In this document: piece by piece, positions 25,469 to 38,731 of the stretch
Numbering within the stretch: the first letter of the stretch is position 1
Layout: the number at the start of each line of letters is the position of its first letter
Assembly (NCBI GenBank): GCA_046052345.1
Contig: JBJOMN010000066.1
Coordinates: 1-64,000 of the forward strand
Length of the DNA: 64,000 nt
Direction: 5' to 3'
Source of the DNA: Pollutiaquabacter sp046052345
Lineage (GTDB): Bacteria > Bacteroidota > Bacteroidia > AKYH767-A > 2013-40CM-41-45
Notes under the pieces: model-generated
Databases searched by the model: none
Told to the model about the DNA's origin: nothing
The model's input: the letters and a program-made list of their open reading frames with translations, nothing else
Program-made: the position numbers and the translations under genes

Positions 25469-25476
25469 TACCTTTT
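25469..25476 (+). promoter_or_regulatory. -7-like box (TACCTTTT) of patatin gene
   Basis: One mismatch from TAnnTTTG, ending 13 nt before the ATG at 25490. It sits inside the short inverted repeat GTAC-CTTTTC-GTAC. No -33 element at the right spacing. Confidence 0.4.
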
Positions 25477-25489
25477 CGTACTTAATCCG

Positions 25490-27769
25490 ATGAGGACTTT
25501 CCCCATTTTACTGATCCTGCTGTTCGGTTGCATCCGTACACCTGCCCAGAAAGTCGGACTGGTACTGTCGGGCGGTGGCGCAAGAGGGCTTGCCCATATC
25601 GGCGCCATCCGGGCGCTGGAGGAGGCGCACATTCCGATTGATTATATCACCGGAACCTCAGCCGGAGCCGTGGTCGGCTGCCTTTACGCCATGGGATATT
25701 CGGTACACCAGATGGACTCCATCGTACGTACACCGGAATTCGAATCTTGGGCTACCGGCAAGACAGGACCTGACTTCAATTATTTCTTCCTTAAGCCGGA
25801 GGATAACGCATCCTGGATCACCTGGAAATTCTCTCTCGACTCAAGTTTTCAAAGCTCCATCCCTACTAACCTGGTCAGCTCTATTCCCTATGATTACGCA
25901 CTGATGCGAGGAACAGGACCGGTCATGGCAAAATCCGGTAATGATTTCGACTCGCTTTTCGTGCCGTTCCGCTGTTTAGCATCCGATATCGCCAGCAAGC
26001 AGACGGTCGTCTTCCGTAGCGGCGACCTGGCACGCGCCGTCCGTGCTTCCTCCGCCTATCCCTTTTATTTCCGGCCGATCACGCTCGACGGTAAAGTCCT
26101 CTACGACGGAGGACTTTACGACAACTTCCCGTCCGATGTCATGGAGCAGGAGTTCCATCCCGACTTCATCATCGGCATCAATGCATCCGGAGACGACCGG
26201 CCTGCAAACGAGACAGACCTCGTCTCCTTACTTCAGGCGATGATGACACGTCCGACCAATCTGTCGCTGGGAAAAGGGAAAGGAATATTGATCGACCTGA
26301 ACACCGACGGATTCGGCCTGTTTGACTTTTCAGCGGTAGATAAAGTGATCAGCGAAGGGTATGACCGTACCATGTCCCGAATGGACAGTATTTCCGCTGT
26401 CATATTCCGGCGAAGCGACAACGAGTCGTTAGAAAGGAAGAGAGCCGCATTCCGATCGTCCTTACGGCCCGTTCTCATCGAAGACCTGGTAGTAGAAGGG
26501 ATCAATTCAAAACAACGCGCCTATGTCAGGGCAGTCGTAAAGAGAGACAGTTCAGTCGTTCCATTGGAATCTCTTCGCAATTCCTACTTCAGGATCGTAT
26601 CCGACAAAAACATCCGGCATATGGACCCCTGGCTGGTGTTCGATTCAGCGGACGGCACATTCGATCTGCATCTCAAAGTGACAAGGGAGCGGGACCTTAT
26701 TACCCGTTTCGGAGGAAACATCTCATCGCGTCCCGTGAGCGAGGCTTATGGAGGACTCACCTATCTGGTTTGGGGAAGAAGAGCCTACAGTTTTTCGAGC
26801 GACTTCTATTTCGGGAGGCTCTACACTTCCGGAAGAGCGAAAGTGCGCATGGAGGCCCCTACCCGCCTGCCTTATTTCCTCGAGCTGGATGCGACCATGA
26901 ACCAGTATGATTTCTTCAGGAGCATCAATGCCTTCTTTCCCGAACAAAGGCCTTCTTACATCCTTAAATCCGATTATCATTTCGGGGCTACGGCCGGCAT
27001 CCCCAGCGGAAACAAATCCAAATTCTACGGCTCCGGAGGATATGTACGGTTGGCTGACAACTATTACCAGACACCATCATTCTCCCAAGCCGATACTGCG
27101 GACAAGACCACCCTCAAGGGAGTCACGGCGCAGCTATCTTACGAGTGGAACACGCTTAACAAAAAGCAGTTCGCGAACGAAGGCGCCTTCCTTCAGTGGC
27201 GTGCACGTATCTGCAACCTTGAGGAAAAAACGGTTCCCGGTTCGACTTCTGCAGATCGCACCGTGATTACGGACAAGCATGTCTGGGTGCAACTTTCGTT
27301 GAAGTATGACAAGTATTTCTTCAAGCGGCGATTACTCAAGCTCGGCTTCAACCTTCAGGCTGTCGCATCCAACATGCCTTTTTTCAACAACTTCACGGTG
27401 ACGTCGGTAAATGCTCCGGCCTTCGAACCGATCGTGGAGATGAAAACTCTCTTCCTTCCCGCCTACCGCTCTCAGAATTTCGCAGGAGGGGGAATAAGGA
27501 ATATTCTTTCACTGCGTTCCAACCTCGATTTCCGTCTGGAGGGATATGTTTTCCAACCTTACAAGGAACTTCTTGAAACCGCAAATAACGGCGTCGAAAA
27601 CGGCATTGCCTTCAACAAACGGTATTTCATCGGATCCTCAAGCCTCGTTTTCCACAGCCCGATCGGTCCTGTTTCCATGCAAGTGAATTACTACGAACGG
27701 CAGAAAAATCCCGTGTCGGTTCTCTTCACTGCAGGCTTCTTGCTGTTCCATCCCGGCGCACTGGACTGA
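25490..27769 (+). CDS. Patatin-like phospholipase with C-terminal outer-membrane barrel (PlpD-like)
   Basis: 759 aa. After a signal peptide (residues 1-~20) comes a patatin domain with oxyanion loop SGGGARG (~residue 25), nucleophile motif GTSAG (Ser near residue 57) and the DGG dyad aspartate in VLYDGGLYDNFPSDV (~residue 205). Residues ~325-400 contain a POTRA-like stretch (VLIEDLVVEGINSKQRAYVR), and the last ~350 residues are a BamA/Omp85-type beta-barrel. The order fits type V-d (PlpD) secreted phospholipases or their surface-retained Bacteroidota relatives. It should hydrolyse lipids or phospholipids at the outer membrane or outside. Confidence 0.92.
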   Translation: MRTFPILLILLFGCIRTPAQKVGLVLSGGGARGLAHIGAIRALEEAHIPIDYITGTSAGAVVGCLYAMGYSVHQMDSIVRTPEFESWATGKTGPDFNYFFLKPEDNASWITWKFSLDSSFQSSIPTNLVSSIPYDYALMRGTGPVMAKSGNDFDSLFVPFRCLASDIASKQTVVFRSGDLARAVRASSAYPFYFRPITLDGKVLYDGGLYDNFPSDVMEQEFHPDFIIGINASGDDRPANETDLVSLLQAMMTRPTNLSLGKGKGILIDLNTDGFGLFDFSAVDKVISEGYDRTMSRMDSISAVIFRRSDNESLERKRAAFRSSLRPVLIEDLVVEGINSKQRAYVRAVVKRDSSVVPLESLRNSYFRIVSDKNIRHMDPWLVFDSADGTFDLHLKVTRERDLITRFGGNISSRPVSEAYGGLTYLVWGRRAYSFSSDFYFGRLYTSGRAKVRMEAPTRLPYFLELDATMNQYDFFRSINAFFPEQRPSYILKSDYHFGATAGIPSGNKSKFYGSGGYVRLADNYYQTPSFSQADTADKTTLKGVTAQLSYEWNTLNKKQFANEGAFLQWRARICNLEEKTVPGSTSADRTVITDKHVWVQLSLKYDKYFFKRRLLKLGFNLQAVASNMPFFNNFTVTSVNAPAFEPIVEMKTLFLPAYRSQNFAGGGIRNILSLRSNLDFRLEGYVFQPYKELLETANNGVENGIAFNKRYFIGSSSLVFHSPIGPVSMQVNYYERQKNPVSVLFTAGFLLFHPGALD

Positions 27770-27793
27770 CCCGATGCAACAGACTATTTACAG

Positions 27794-28159
27794 ATGACCA
27801 TGGAAAGACTCAGTACGATCAGGAAATTTGAAAACTTCCACATTCTTCTGTGGCTGGTGAAGGACCTCTGCTGGGTGACATTGTCCAGGGCAGCAGGCGT
27901 AGCCATGATACTTCCCACCCTCGCTCTGGCGCTTTTCATCACCTGGCGTAACCGTGAGGACCGTGCGGAGCTGATGCACAATCTCGCCATCTGCATGTGG
28001 ATATGTGCCAATTCCGTCTGGATGATCGGCGAATTCTATCTGGAGGATTCCACGCGGGAGTTAGCCGTCGTTTTCTTCGTTGCCGGCCTGCTGTCCATGC
28101 TTTATTATTACTTCATGGAACTACTCAGGAACAACATCAACGGAAACCGTAAAAAATGA
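27794..28159 (+). CDS. Small integral membrane protein of unknown function
   Basis: 121 aa from ATG 27794 (a second in-frame ATG at 27800). Three hydrophobic helices are visible: GVAMILPTLALALFITW, LAICMWICANSVWMIGEFYL, and LAVVFFVAGLLSMLYYYFM, with a possible amphipathic segment before them and a basic tail NNINGNRKK. No catalytic motif or known family is recognised. It is 24 bp downstream of the patatin gene and ends at the hairpin 28161-28182, so it may belong to that transcript. Product function cannot be stated. Confidence 0.8.
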   Translation: MTMERLSTIRKFENFHILLWLVKDLCWVTLSRAAGVAMILPTLALALFITWRNREDRAELMHNLAICMWICANSVWMIGEFYLEDSTRELAVVFFVAGLLSMLYYYFMELLRNNINGNRKK

Positions 28160-28160
28160 A

Positions 28161-28182
28161 AAACCCCGGATGACCGGGGTTT
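28161..28182 (-). terminator. Bidirectional hairpin terminator
   Basis: A perfect 9-bp stem AAACCCCGG / CCGGGGTTT with a 4-nt loop lies between two convergent genes. On the minus strand it is followed by TTCATTTTTT, a good T tract for the DUF3467 end; on the plus strand the tract is short, but it probably ends the small membrane protein transcript too. Confidence 0.8.
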
Positions 28183-28203
28183 GAAATCGCTATCCGAGAA
28201 ACT

Positions 28204-28518
28204 TCAGGCCTGAGCGGTAGGTCCGCCGAAATTCATGGGCAGTCCGATGGATTCGGTCTGCTTGATGGCTCCGTGAACGGACTCGTATTTCGAGATGTTA
28301 TCGGCAAGGGCCGAAAGAAGCCTTTTGGCATGTTGCGGAGTTAGAAGGATCCGTGATTTCACTTTGGCCTTCGGAACGCCGGGCATGACCTTGACGAAAT
28401 CCACCACGAATTCGGAATTGCTATGGGTGATGATCGCGAGGTTCGAATAGATACCGTCCGCAATCTCCTCCGTCAGTTCGATATTAAGTTGATTGCCGTT
28501 GTTCTGGTTGTCTTCCAT
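28204..28518 (-). CDS. DUF3467 protein
   Basis: 104 aa from ATG 28516-28518. The family core is seen in LNIELTEEIADGIYSNLAII, THSNSEFVVDFVKVMPG and KSRILLTPQHAKRLLSALA. It is a small, acidic, soluble protein with no signal peptide. Bacteroidota commonly carry it directly downstream of rpoC, as here, but its biochemical role is not established. A terminator lies between rpoC and this gene (28545-28577), so its expression depends on read-through or on an unrecognised promoter. Confidence 0.92.
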   Translation of the reverse strand: MEDNQNNGNQLNIELTEEIADGIYSNLAIITHSNSEFVVDFVKVMPGVPKAKVKSRILLTPQHAKRLLSALADNISKYESVHGAIKQTESIGLPMNFGGPTAQA

Positions 28519-28544
28519 GGATTGTATGTTGTTTGGCAAGATTC

Positions 28545-28577
28545 TAAAAAAGGAGATCCGGCATTCCACCGGATCTC
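28545..28577 (-). terminator. Terminator between rpoC and DUF3467
   Basis: On the minus strand a perfect 10-bp GC-rich stem GGAGATCCGG / CCGGATCTCC with a 7-nt loop is followed by six T. It starts 23 nt after the rpoC stop. Confidence 0.85.
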
Positions 28578-28599
28578 CCAATCAATACATCTGAAGGCA

Positions 28600-31500
28600 T
28601 CAGCGTGAAGCGAGCTCCTCTTCGTTCTTGGAGGCCATCAGCAGGTCGTATTCCTCTTGGGAACCTACGATGAGCTTTTCATACTCACGCAATCCGGTTC
28701 CGGCAGGAATCAGGTGACCGACGATGACGTTCTCCTTGAGACCGAGCAAGCCGTCCACTTTGCCGTTGACCGCCGCCTCGTTGAGCACCTTGGTGGTCTC
28801 CTGGAAGGATGCGGCTGAAATCCAGCTCTTCGTGTGAAGTGAAGCCTGGGTGATACCCTGAAGGACCGGAGAAGAAGTCGCCGGGATGGCATCTCGCGCC
28901 TCGATGGCACGGAGATCCTTGCGCTTGAGGATGGAGTTCTCCTCACGCAGCTTGCGCAGCGTGATGATCTGTCCTGCCTTCACTTCGGTGGAATCCCCCG
29001 AATCCAGTACGACCACTTTGTCGCGGACCGCTTCATTCTCTATCATGAAATCGATACGGTCGACATACTCCCGCTCCAGGAATACAGTGTCGCCCGGATC
29101 TTCGATGATGACCTTGCGCATCATCTGACGGACAATCACTTCGAAGTGCTTGTCGTTGATCTTCACGCCCTGCATACGATAGACTTCCTGCACTTCGTTG
29201 ACCAGATATTCCTGGACCTGTGAGGGGCCCTTGATGGCAAGGATGTCGCTCGGACTGATCGATCCGTCGGACAGGGGATGTCCTGCACGGATGAAATCGT
29301 TATCCTGAACAAGGATGTGCTTTGCGAGCGAGACAAGATACTTCTTGACTTCACCGTCGCGGGAGGTGATGATGATCTCACGGTTACCGCGCTTGATGCC
29401 GCCGTAGGAAACCACGCCGTCGATCTCACTGACCACGGCAGGATTGCTGGGATTACGCGCTTCAAAGAGTTCCGTCACACGCGGCAGACCGCCGGTGATG
29501 TCGCCGGAGCGGCCGGTCGTGCGGGGGATCTTGACGAGGACCGTTCCCGGGGTGATCTTGTCACCGACGTTCACCATGATGTGGGCTCCGACCGGGATGT
29601 TGTACGACTTGACGACCTCTTTCTTTTCATTGAGAACACGGATGGCCGGGTTCTTCGACTTGTCGCGGGTCTCGATAATCACTTTCTCGCGGTAGCCGGT
29701 CTGTTCATCAGACTCCTCACGGAAAGTGACACCTTCCTCGATGTGCTCGAACTCGATCTTACCGCCGAACTCGGAAAGAATCACGGCATTGTAAGGATCC
29801 CAGTCGCAGATCAGGTCGTTTTTCTCCACTTTCGCCTTGTCCTTGAAGTACAGACGGGAACCGTAGGGTACGTTCGCGGTAGCCAGGATCGTACCGGTGT
29901 TCGGGTCGACGATGCGGGCTTCACCGGAACGGCCGATGACGACTTCGTGAGACTTGTTGCCCTCTTTGAAGGTGACAGTCTTGATGTCCTCCAGCTCCAG
30001 ACGTCCGGGATATTTGGCTTTGATTTCCGCATCGGAAGCACCCTTCTGGGCGACACCACCGACGTGGAAGGTACGAAGGGTCAGCTGTGTACCCGGTTCA
30101 CCGATCGACTGTGCAGCGATGACTCCGACCGCCTCGCCCTTCTGGACCATGCGTCCGGTAGCAAGGTTACGTCCGTAGCACTTGGCACAGACACCCCGCT
30201 GGGATTCGCAGGTGAGAACTGAGCGGATCTCCACCGTCTCGATGGGAGACTCTTCGATGGCTGTAGCGACAGCATCACCGATCTCTTCACCGGAATGTGC
30301 GATGAGCTTGCCCGTGATCGGATGGAATACATCGTGGACCGACACACGACCGATGATGCGGTCGTAGAGGGACTCGACAACTTCCTCGTTGTTCTTCAGC
30401 GCCGACATCGCCAGACCGCGGAGGGTACCGCAATCGTCGTCGGTGATGATCACATCCTGTGCCACATCCACAAGACGACGGGTCAGGTAACCTGCGTCAG
30501 CCGTCTTCAAGGCCGTATCGGCAAGACCTTTACGGGCACCGTGGGTGGAGATGAAGTATTCGAGAATCGAGAGACCTTCCTTGAAGTTGGAAAGGATCGG
30601 GTTCTCGATGATCTCTCCGCCGGTGGCTCCGCTCTTCTGCGGTTTGGCCATCAGTCCGCGCATTCCGCCGAGCTGACGGATCTGCTCCTTGGAACCTCGG
30701 GCACCGGAGTCAAGCATCATGTAAATGGAATTGAAGCCCTGCTTGTCGGAGGCAAGCTGCTTCATGAGGGTCTCGGAGATACGCGAACTGGTACGCGTCC
30801 AGATATCAATGATCTGGTTGTACCGTTCGTTGTAGGTGATGAAACCCATGTTATAGTTGTTCAACACTTCATCCACCTCGGCATTCGCCTTCGAAATGAG
30901 GTCGATCTTGACATCGGGGATCTTGACGTCTTCGAGGTTGAAGGACAGGCCGCCGCGGAAAGCCATCTGGAAGCCGAGCTCCTTGATGTCATCCAGGAAC
31001 TTAGCGGTCTTCGCGGTGCCACAGATGTCCAGGACGTCTCCGATGATGTCACGGAGCGCCTTCTTGGTAAGCAGCTGGTTGATGAATCCTACCTCGGCAG
31101 GGACGACCTTGTTGAAGAGGACGCGTCCGACGGTAGTGGCGAGTTTGCCGAACACCATCTTTCCGTCCTGCATGTGATTCACCTTGACGGTGATCGGGGC
31201 ATGCAGATCGACACGGCCTTCGTTGTAGGCGATGATGACTTCCTCCGAAGAGTAGAAATTCATACCCTCGCCCTTGACCTTCAATTTCCCGTCGCTCTTA
31301 CGCTCCTTGGTGATATAGTACAGACCCAAGACCATGTCCTGGGAAGGCACCGTCACCGGAGCACCGTTGGCGGGGTTGAGGATGTTGTGGGATGCCAGCA
31401 TGAGCATCTGCGCCTCGAGGATGGCGGCGTTGCCGAGCGGTACGTGAACGGCCATCTGGTCGCCATCGAAGTCGGCGTTGAAGGCGGTACATACCAACGG

Positions 31501-32892
31501 GTGCAACTGGATAGCCTTGCCTTCGATCAGCTTGGGCTGGAAGGCCTGGATACCGAGACGGTGCAGCGTGGGAGCGCGGTTGAGCAGTACAGGGTGTCCT
31601 TTGAGGACATTTTCAAGGATGTCCCATACCAGCGGATCCTTGCGGTCGACAATCTTCTTGGCCGATTTCACGGTCTTGACGACACCGCGCTCGATCATCT
31701 TGCGGATGATGAACGGCTTGAAAAGCTCTGCGGCCATATCCTTCGGAAGGCCGCACTCGTGCAGCTTGAGTTCAGGACCCACCACGATGACCGAACGTGC
31801 GGAATAGTCGACACGCTTACCGAGCAGATTCTGACGAAAGCGTCCCTGCTTGCCCTTGAGTGAATCGGAGAGCGACTTGAGGGCGCGGTTGGATTCGGTC
31901 TTGACAGCATTGACCTTGCGGCTGTTGTCAAACAGGGAATCCACGGCTTCCTGAAGCATCCGCTTCTCGTTGCGCAGGATGACGTCCGGAGCCTTGATTT
32001 CGATCAGGCGCTTGAGGCGGTTGTTTCGGATGATCACACGACGGTAAAGGTCGTTCAGATCGGAAGTGGCGAATCGGCCACCGTCCAGCGGAACGAGCGG
32101 GCGCAGTTCCGGCGGAATCACCGGTACTACCTTCACAATCATCCACTCGGGACGGTTCTCGATGTGCTGATTGGCAGAACGGAAAGCCTCGACGACATTG
32201 AGACGCTTGAGCGCCTCGTTCTTACGCTGCTGGGAGGTCTCGTTGCTGGCCTGGTGACGGAGCGAATAGGACAATCCGTCAAGGTCGAGGCGGGACAGCA
32301 GGTCGTGAAGCGCTTCAGCGCCCATCTTCGCGATGAACTTGTTGGGATCCGAATCGTCCAGATGCTGGTTCTCCTTAGGAAGCGCATCCATGATCTGCAG
32401 GTACTCTTCTTCGGTAAGGAAGTCGAGGTAACTGACGCCGTCAGCGGCCTTGATACCGGGCTGGATGACGACATATCTTTCGTAATAGATGATCATGTCG
32501 AGCTTCTTGGTAGGAAGTCCGAGCAGGTAGCCGATCTTGTTGGGAAGTGAACGGAAGTACCAGATATGGGCGACAGGAACGGTGAGGGTGATATGTCCCA
32601 TCCGCTCGCGCCGCACCTTCTTCTCGGTGACTTCCACACCGCAACGGTCACAAACGATGCCCTTATAACGGATGCGCTTGTATTTGCCGCAATGACATTC
32701 CCAGTCCTTGACAGGACCGAAAATGCGCTCGCAGAAAAGACCGTCACGCTCCGGCTTATAGGTCCGGTAGTTGATGGTCTCCGGCTTGAGTACTTCACCG
32801 CTCGACTGCTCCAGGATGTTCTCGGGAGAGGACAAGCTGATGATGATCTTGGTGAAGTTCGATTTGATTTTTATTTCTTTTCTGTTTGCCAT
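28600..32892 (-). CDS. rpoC: DNA-directed RNA polymerase subunit beta'
   Basis: 1430 aa. The N-terminal zinc site CHCGKYKRIRYKGIVCDRCG (~residue 67-86), NADFDGDQMAVHVPL with the three catalytic Asp (~residue 467), and the trigger-loop/bridge region ARGSKEQIRQLGGMRGLMA are present. A second zinc cluster, CGTLRGLAMS...CESQRGVCAKCYG, lies further on. Length is normal for Bacteroidota. ATG 32890-32892 is 45 bp after the rpoB stop. The open reading frames on the opposite strand are only shadows. Confidence 0.99.
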   Translation of the reverse strand: MANRKEIKIKSNFTKIIISLSSPENILEQSSGEVLKPETINYRTYKPERDGLFCERIFGPVKDWECHCGKYKRIRYKGIVCDRCGVEVTEKKVRRERMGHITLTVPVAHIWYFRSLPNKIGYLLGLPTKKLDMIIYYERYVVIQPGIKAADGVSYLDFLTEEEYLQIMDALPKENQHLDDSDPNKFIAKMGAEALHDLLSRLDLDGLSYSLRHQASNETSQQRKNEALKRLNVVEAFRSANQHIENRPEWMIVKVVPVIPPELRPLVPLDGGRFATSDLNDLYRRVIIRNNRLKRLIEIKAPDVILRNEKRMLQEAVDSLFDNSRKVNAVKTESNRALKSLSDSLKGKQGRFRQNLLGKRVDYSARSVIVVGPELKLHECGLPKDMAAELFKPFIIRKMIERGVVKTVKSAKKIVDRKDPLVWDILENVLKGHPVLLNRAPTLHRLGIQAFQPKLIEGKAIQLHPLVCTAFNADFDGDQMAVHVPLGNAAILEAQMLMLASHNILNPANGAPVTVPSQDMVLGLYYITKERKSDGKLKVKGEGMNFYSSEEVIIAYNEGRVDLHAPITVKVNHMQDGKMVFGKLATTVGRVLFNKVVPAEVGFINQLLTKKALRDIIGDVLDICGTAKTAKFLDDIKELGFQMAFRGGLSFNLEDVKIPDVKIDLISKANAEVDEVLNNYNMGFITYNERYNQIIDIWTRTSSRISETLMKQLASDKQGFNSIYMMLDSGARGSKEQIRQLGGMRGLMAKPQKSGATGGEIIENPILSNFKEGLSILEYFISTHGARKGLADTALKTADAGYLTRRLVDVAQDVIITDDDCGTLRGLAMSALKNNEEVVESLYDRIIGRVSVHDVFHPITGKLIAHSGEEIGDAVATAIEESPIETVEIRSVLTCESQRGVCAKCYGRNLATGRMVQKGEAVGVIAAQSIGEPGTQLTLRTFHVGGVAQKGASDAEIKAKYPGRLELEDIKTVTFKEGNKSHEVVIGRSGEARIVDPNTGTILATANVPYGSRLYFKDKAKVEKNDLICDWDPYNAVILSEFGGKIEFEHIEEGVTFREESDEQTGYREKVIIETRDKSKNPAIRVLNEKKEVVKSYNIPVGAHIMVNVGDKITPGTVLVKIPRTTGRSGDITGGLPRVTELFEARNPSNPAVVSEIDGVVSYGGIKRGNREIIITSRDGEVKKYLVSLAKHILVQDNDFIRAGHPLSDGSISPSDILAIKGPSQVQEYLVNEVQEVYRMQGVKINDKHFEVIVRQMMRKVIIEDPGDTVFLEREYVDRIDFMIENEAVRDKVVVLDSGDSTEVKAGQIITLRKLREENSILKRKDLRAIEARDAIPATSSPVLQGITQASLHTKSWISAASFQETTKVLNEAAVNGKVDGLLGLKENVIVGHLIPAGTGLREYEKLIVGSQEEYDLLMASKNEEELASR

Positions 32893-32937
32893 GTGTTGGT
32901 TCTGATGGGTTGGAGAATCTCAGGAATCGGTCTGTAA

Positions 32938-36756
<3,819 letters not shown>

Positions 36757-36801
36757 GGGTAGGAAGGGTTTTCGGGTCAGAAATTGGTTTTTTTCAACCG
36801 A

Positions 36802-36823
36802 CGGTCGCAAGCGCTTACGACCG
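36802..36823 (-). promoter_or_regulatory. Hairpin 2 between rplL and rpoB
   Basis: Six-base arms CGGTCG / CGACCG around a 10-nt loop, between the larger hairpin (36840-36877) and the rpoB start. Together they form two stems in the 146-nt untranslated stretch. Confidence 0.45.
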
Positions 36824-36839
36824 CCCTGTTAAAAATGGT

Positions 36840-36877
36840 TATAGACCAATCCCCGCAGACGCGGGGAAAGGTCTATA
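36840..36877 (-). promoter_or_regulatory. Long hairpin between rplL and rpoB (candidate attenuator or processing site)
   Basis: Outer arms TATAGACC / GGTCTATA (8 bp) enclose a second perfect stem CCCCGC / GCGGGG with a 4-nt loop, separated by small internal bulges. On the minus strand ATTTTTAAC follows a few bases later. In other bacteria the rplL-rpoB spacer holds an attenuator and an RNase III site; a comparable role here is inference. Confidence 0.6.
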
Positions 36878-36902
36878 GAACAAGCCGACAGGCGCCGATT
36901 CC

Positions 36903-37283
36903 TTACTTAACCTCAATCTCAGCTCCTGCCTCTTCGAGTTGTGCCTTGATGGCGTTCGCTTCATCCTTGGAAACACCTTCCTTGACCGGCTTCGGAGCAC
37001 CGTCAACCAGGTCTTTCGCCTCTTTCAGGCCAAGACCGGTGATGTCCTTGACCAGCTTGACGATGTTCAGTTTCGCACCGCCGGGGTTCTTCAGGATGAC
37101 ATCGAAGCTGGTCTTCTCAGCTGCGCCGCCGCCTTCTGCTCCACCGCCGCCTACTGCTGCAACCGCTACTGCTGCTGCTGCCGGCTCGATGCCGTACTCG
37201 TCCTTCAGGATCTTCGCGAGTTCATTCACTTCTTTCACAGAAAGGTTTACCAACTGTTCTGCAAATGCTTTCAGGTCTGCCAT
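36903..37283 (-). CDS. rplL: 50S ribosomal protein L7/L12
   Basis: 126 aa acidic stalk protein. An N-terminal dimerisation helix (LAEQLVNLSVKEVNELAKIL) leads through the Ala/Gly/Val-rich hinge (~42-57) into the C-terminal factor-binding domain with KTSFDVILKNPGGAKLNIVK and GLGLKEAKDLVDGAPKPVKE. Length and composition are typical. It follows rplJ by 93 bp and precedes rpoB. Confidence 0.98.
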   Translation of the reverse strand: MADLKAFAEQLVNLSVKEVNELAKILKDEYGIEPAAAAVAVAAVGGGGAEGGGAAEKTSFDVILKNPGGAKLNIVKLVKDITGLGLKEAKDLVDGAPKPVKEGVSKDEANAIKAQLEEAGAEIEVK

Positions 37284-37376
37284 TGTTATCGGGTTTTTTG
37301 AGTTAGAGTTTTCTTGTTTTTGATTCGGTACTGATTGATTATGTTGGTATTGGAAGCATTCTTAAGGAGAAGGCGC

Positions 37377-37904
37377 TCAAGCGGCGCGCTCGGACAACGT
37401 CTTGACGATGCCGGCGAGCTTGCCACCGCTGCTTTGGAGAGCGGAGATGACGTTCCGTCCGGGCGACTGCAACAGCGAGATGATTTCGCCGATGAGTTCG
37501 TTCTTAGACTTGATGGCCGCCAGCGTATCGAGCTGGTTGTCGCCCAGGAACACCGCGGTGTCGATGTAAGCGCCCTTCACAAGGGGCTTATCCTGGCCGC
37601 CTTTGCGGAATTCCTTGATGAGTTTGGCCGGCACGTTGCCCGTATCGGAGAAGAGGAGGGCGCTGGTGCCTTTGAGCGCACCGAAAATCTCGGTGTAGGA
37701 GCCATTCTCCCGGCGCTCCATGGCTTTACGGATGAGGGTGTTCTTGGCCACCAGCATCTTTATGCCCTTGGAGAAACAGGCGCGGCGCAGGTCATTCGTC
37801 TTCTCGACCGTCAGCGAAGACGTGTCGGTGACATATACATTCGGATATTTATCAAGCAACTCGGCGATTTGGCCGATGATGACTTCTTTCTGTTCGCGGT
37901 TCAT
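37377..37904 (-). CDS. rplJ: 50S ribosomal protein L10
   Basis: 175 aa stalk-base protein that carries the L7/L12 dimers. MNREQKEVIIGQIAELLDKY, RRACFSKGIKMLVAKNTLIR and the C-terminal helix LAGIVKTLSERAA that binds L7/L12 are visible. It lies between rplA and rplL in the usual order; no leader structure comparable to the E. coli L10 autoregulatory leader was recognised in the 38-bp gap. Confidence 0.97.
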   Translation of the reverse strand: MNREQKEVIIGQIAELLDKYPNVYVTDTSSLTVEKTNDLRRACFSKGIKMLVAKNTLIRKAMERRENGSYTEIFGALKGTSALLFSDTGNVPAKLIKEFRKGGQDKPLVKGAYIDTAVFLGDNQLDTLAAIKSKNELIGEIISLLQSPGRNVISALQSSGGKLAGIVKTLSERAA

Positions 37905-37942
37905 GATGATGTTCGGATTGGATTACCGTTCTACTTCTTGGA

Positions 37943-38635
37943 TCAGGACAGGGTCTTGGTATCGATCTGTACCGACGGACTCATGGTGGACGACATGTAC
38001 ACCGACTTCATATAGGTGCCTTTGGCGGCAGAAGGCTTCAGCTTGATGATCGCATTGATCAGTTCGCTGGCGTTCTCTTCGATCTTCTTGGCGTCGAACG
38101 AGGCTTTGCCCACGGAAGCATGGATGGAGCCTTGTTTGTCCACTTTGAAGTCGATCTTACCCGCCTTCACCTCGTTAACGGCCTTGCCGATCTCGTTGGT
38201 GACAGTGCCGGTCTTGGGGTTCGGCATGAGGTTGCGGGGGCCGAGCACCTTGCCGAGCTTACCGACCTTGCCCATGACGCTGGGCATGGTGATGACGACA
38301 TCGATGTCCGTCCATCCGCCTTCGATCTTCTGGATGAATTCGTCGAGACCCACGTAATCGGCGCCGGCTTCTTTGGCCTCTGCTTCCTTGTCGGGAGTGC
38401 AAAGGACGAGCACCTTCTTGGTCTTTCCGGTGCCGTGGGGAAGCGTCACGACGCCGCGGACCATCTGGTTGGCCTTGCGGGGATCGACACCGAGACGGAT
38501 GCTCAGGTCGACAGAAGAATCGAACTTGGTGTTGCTGATTTCCTTCACCATCTTGGCGGCTTCAGCCACCGAGTAGGCTTTGGTCTGGTCGATTTTAGAG
38601 AGGGCCAGCTTCCTCTTTTTACTGATGCGTGCCAT
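37943..38635 (-). CDS. rplA: 50S ribosomal protein L1
   Basis: 230 aa. Typical segments are SVDLSIRLGVDPRKANQMVR, VTLPHGTGKTKKVLVLC and VLGPRNLMPNPKTGTVTNEI. L1 binds 23S rRNA at the E-site stalk and in some bacteria represses its own operon. It follows rplK by 96 bp. Confidence 0.98.
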   Translation of the reverse strand: MARISKKRKLALSKIDQTKAYSVAEAAKMVKEISNTKFDSSVDLSIRLGVDPRKANQMVRGVVTLPHGTGKTKKVLVLCTPDKEAEAKEAGADYVGLDEFIQKIEGGWTDIDVVITMPSVMGKVGKLGKVLGPRNLMPNPKTGTVTNEIGKAVNEVKAGKIDFKVDKQGSIHASVGKASFDAKKIEENASELINAIIKLKPSAAKGTYMKSVYMSSTMSPSVQIDTKTLS

Positions 38636-38731
38636 TGAAGAACGTTTTTGAAGTGCGAACGGGCTCGATATGATCTCCCCCTCCTTCGGTTAGTGACTGT
38701 ATACTGTCGGCGCAGGGCCGTTCAGCTCGAT

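Noticed and set aside
30295..31863. A 522-codon open frame on the plus strand inside rpoC
   Set aside because: Complementary to conserved rpoC catalytic regions; Asp/His/Val-rich translation typical of antisense shadows.
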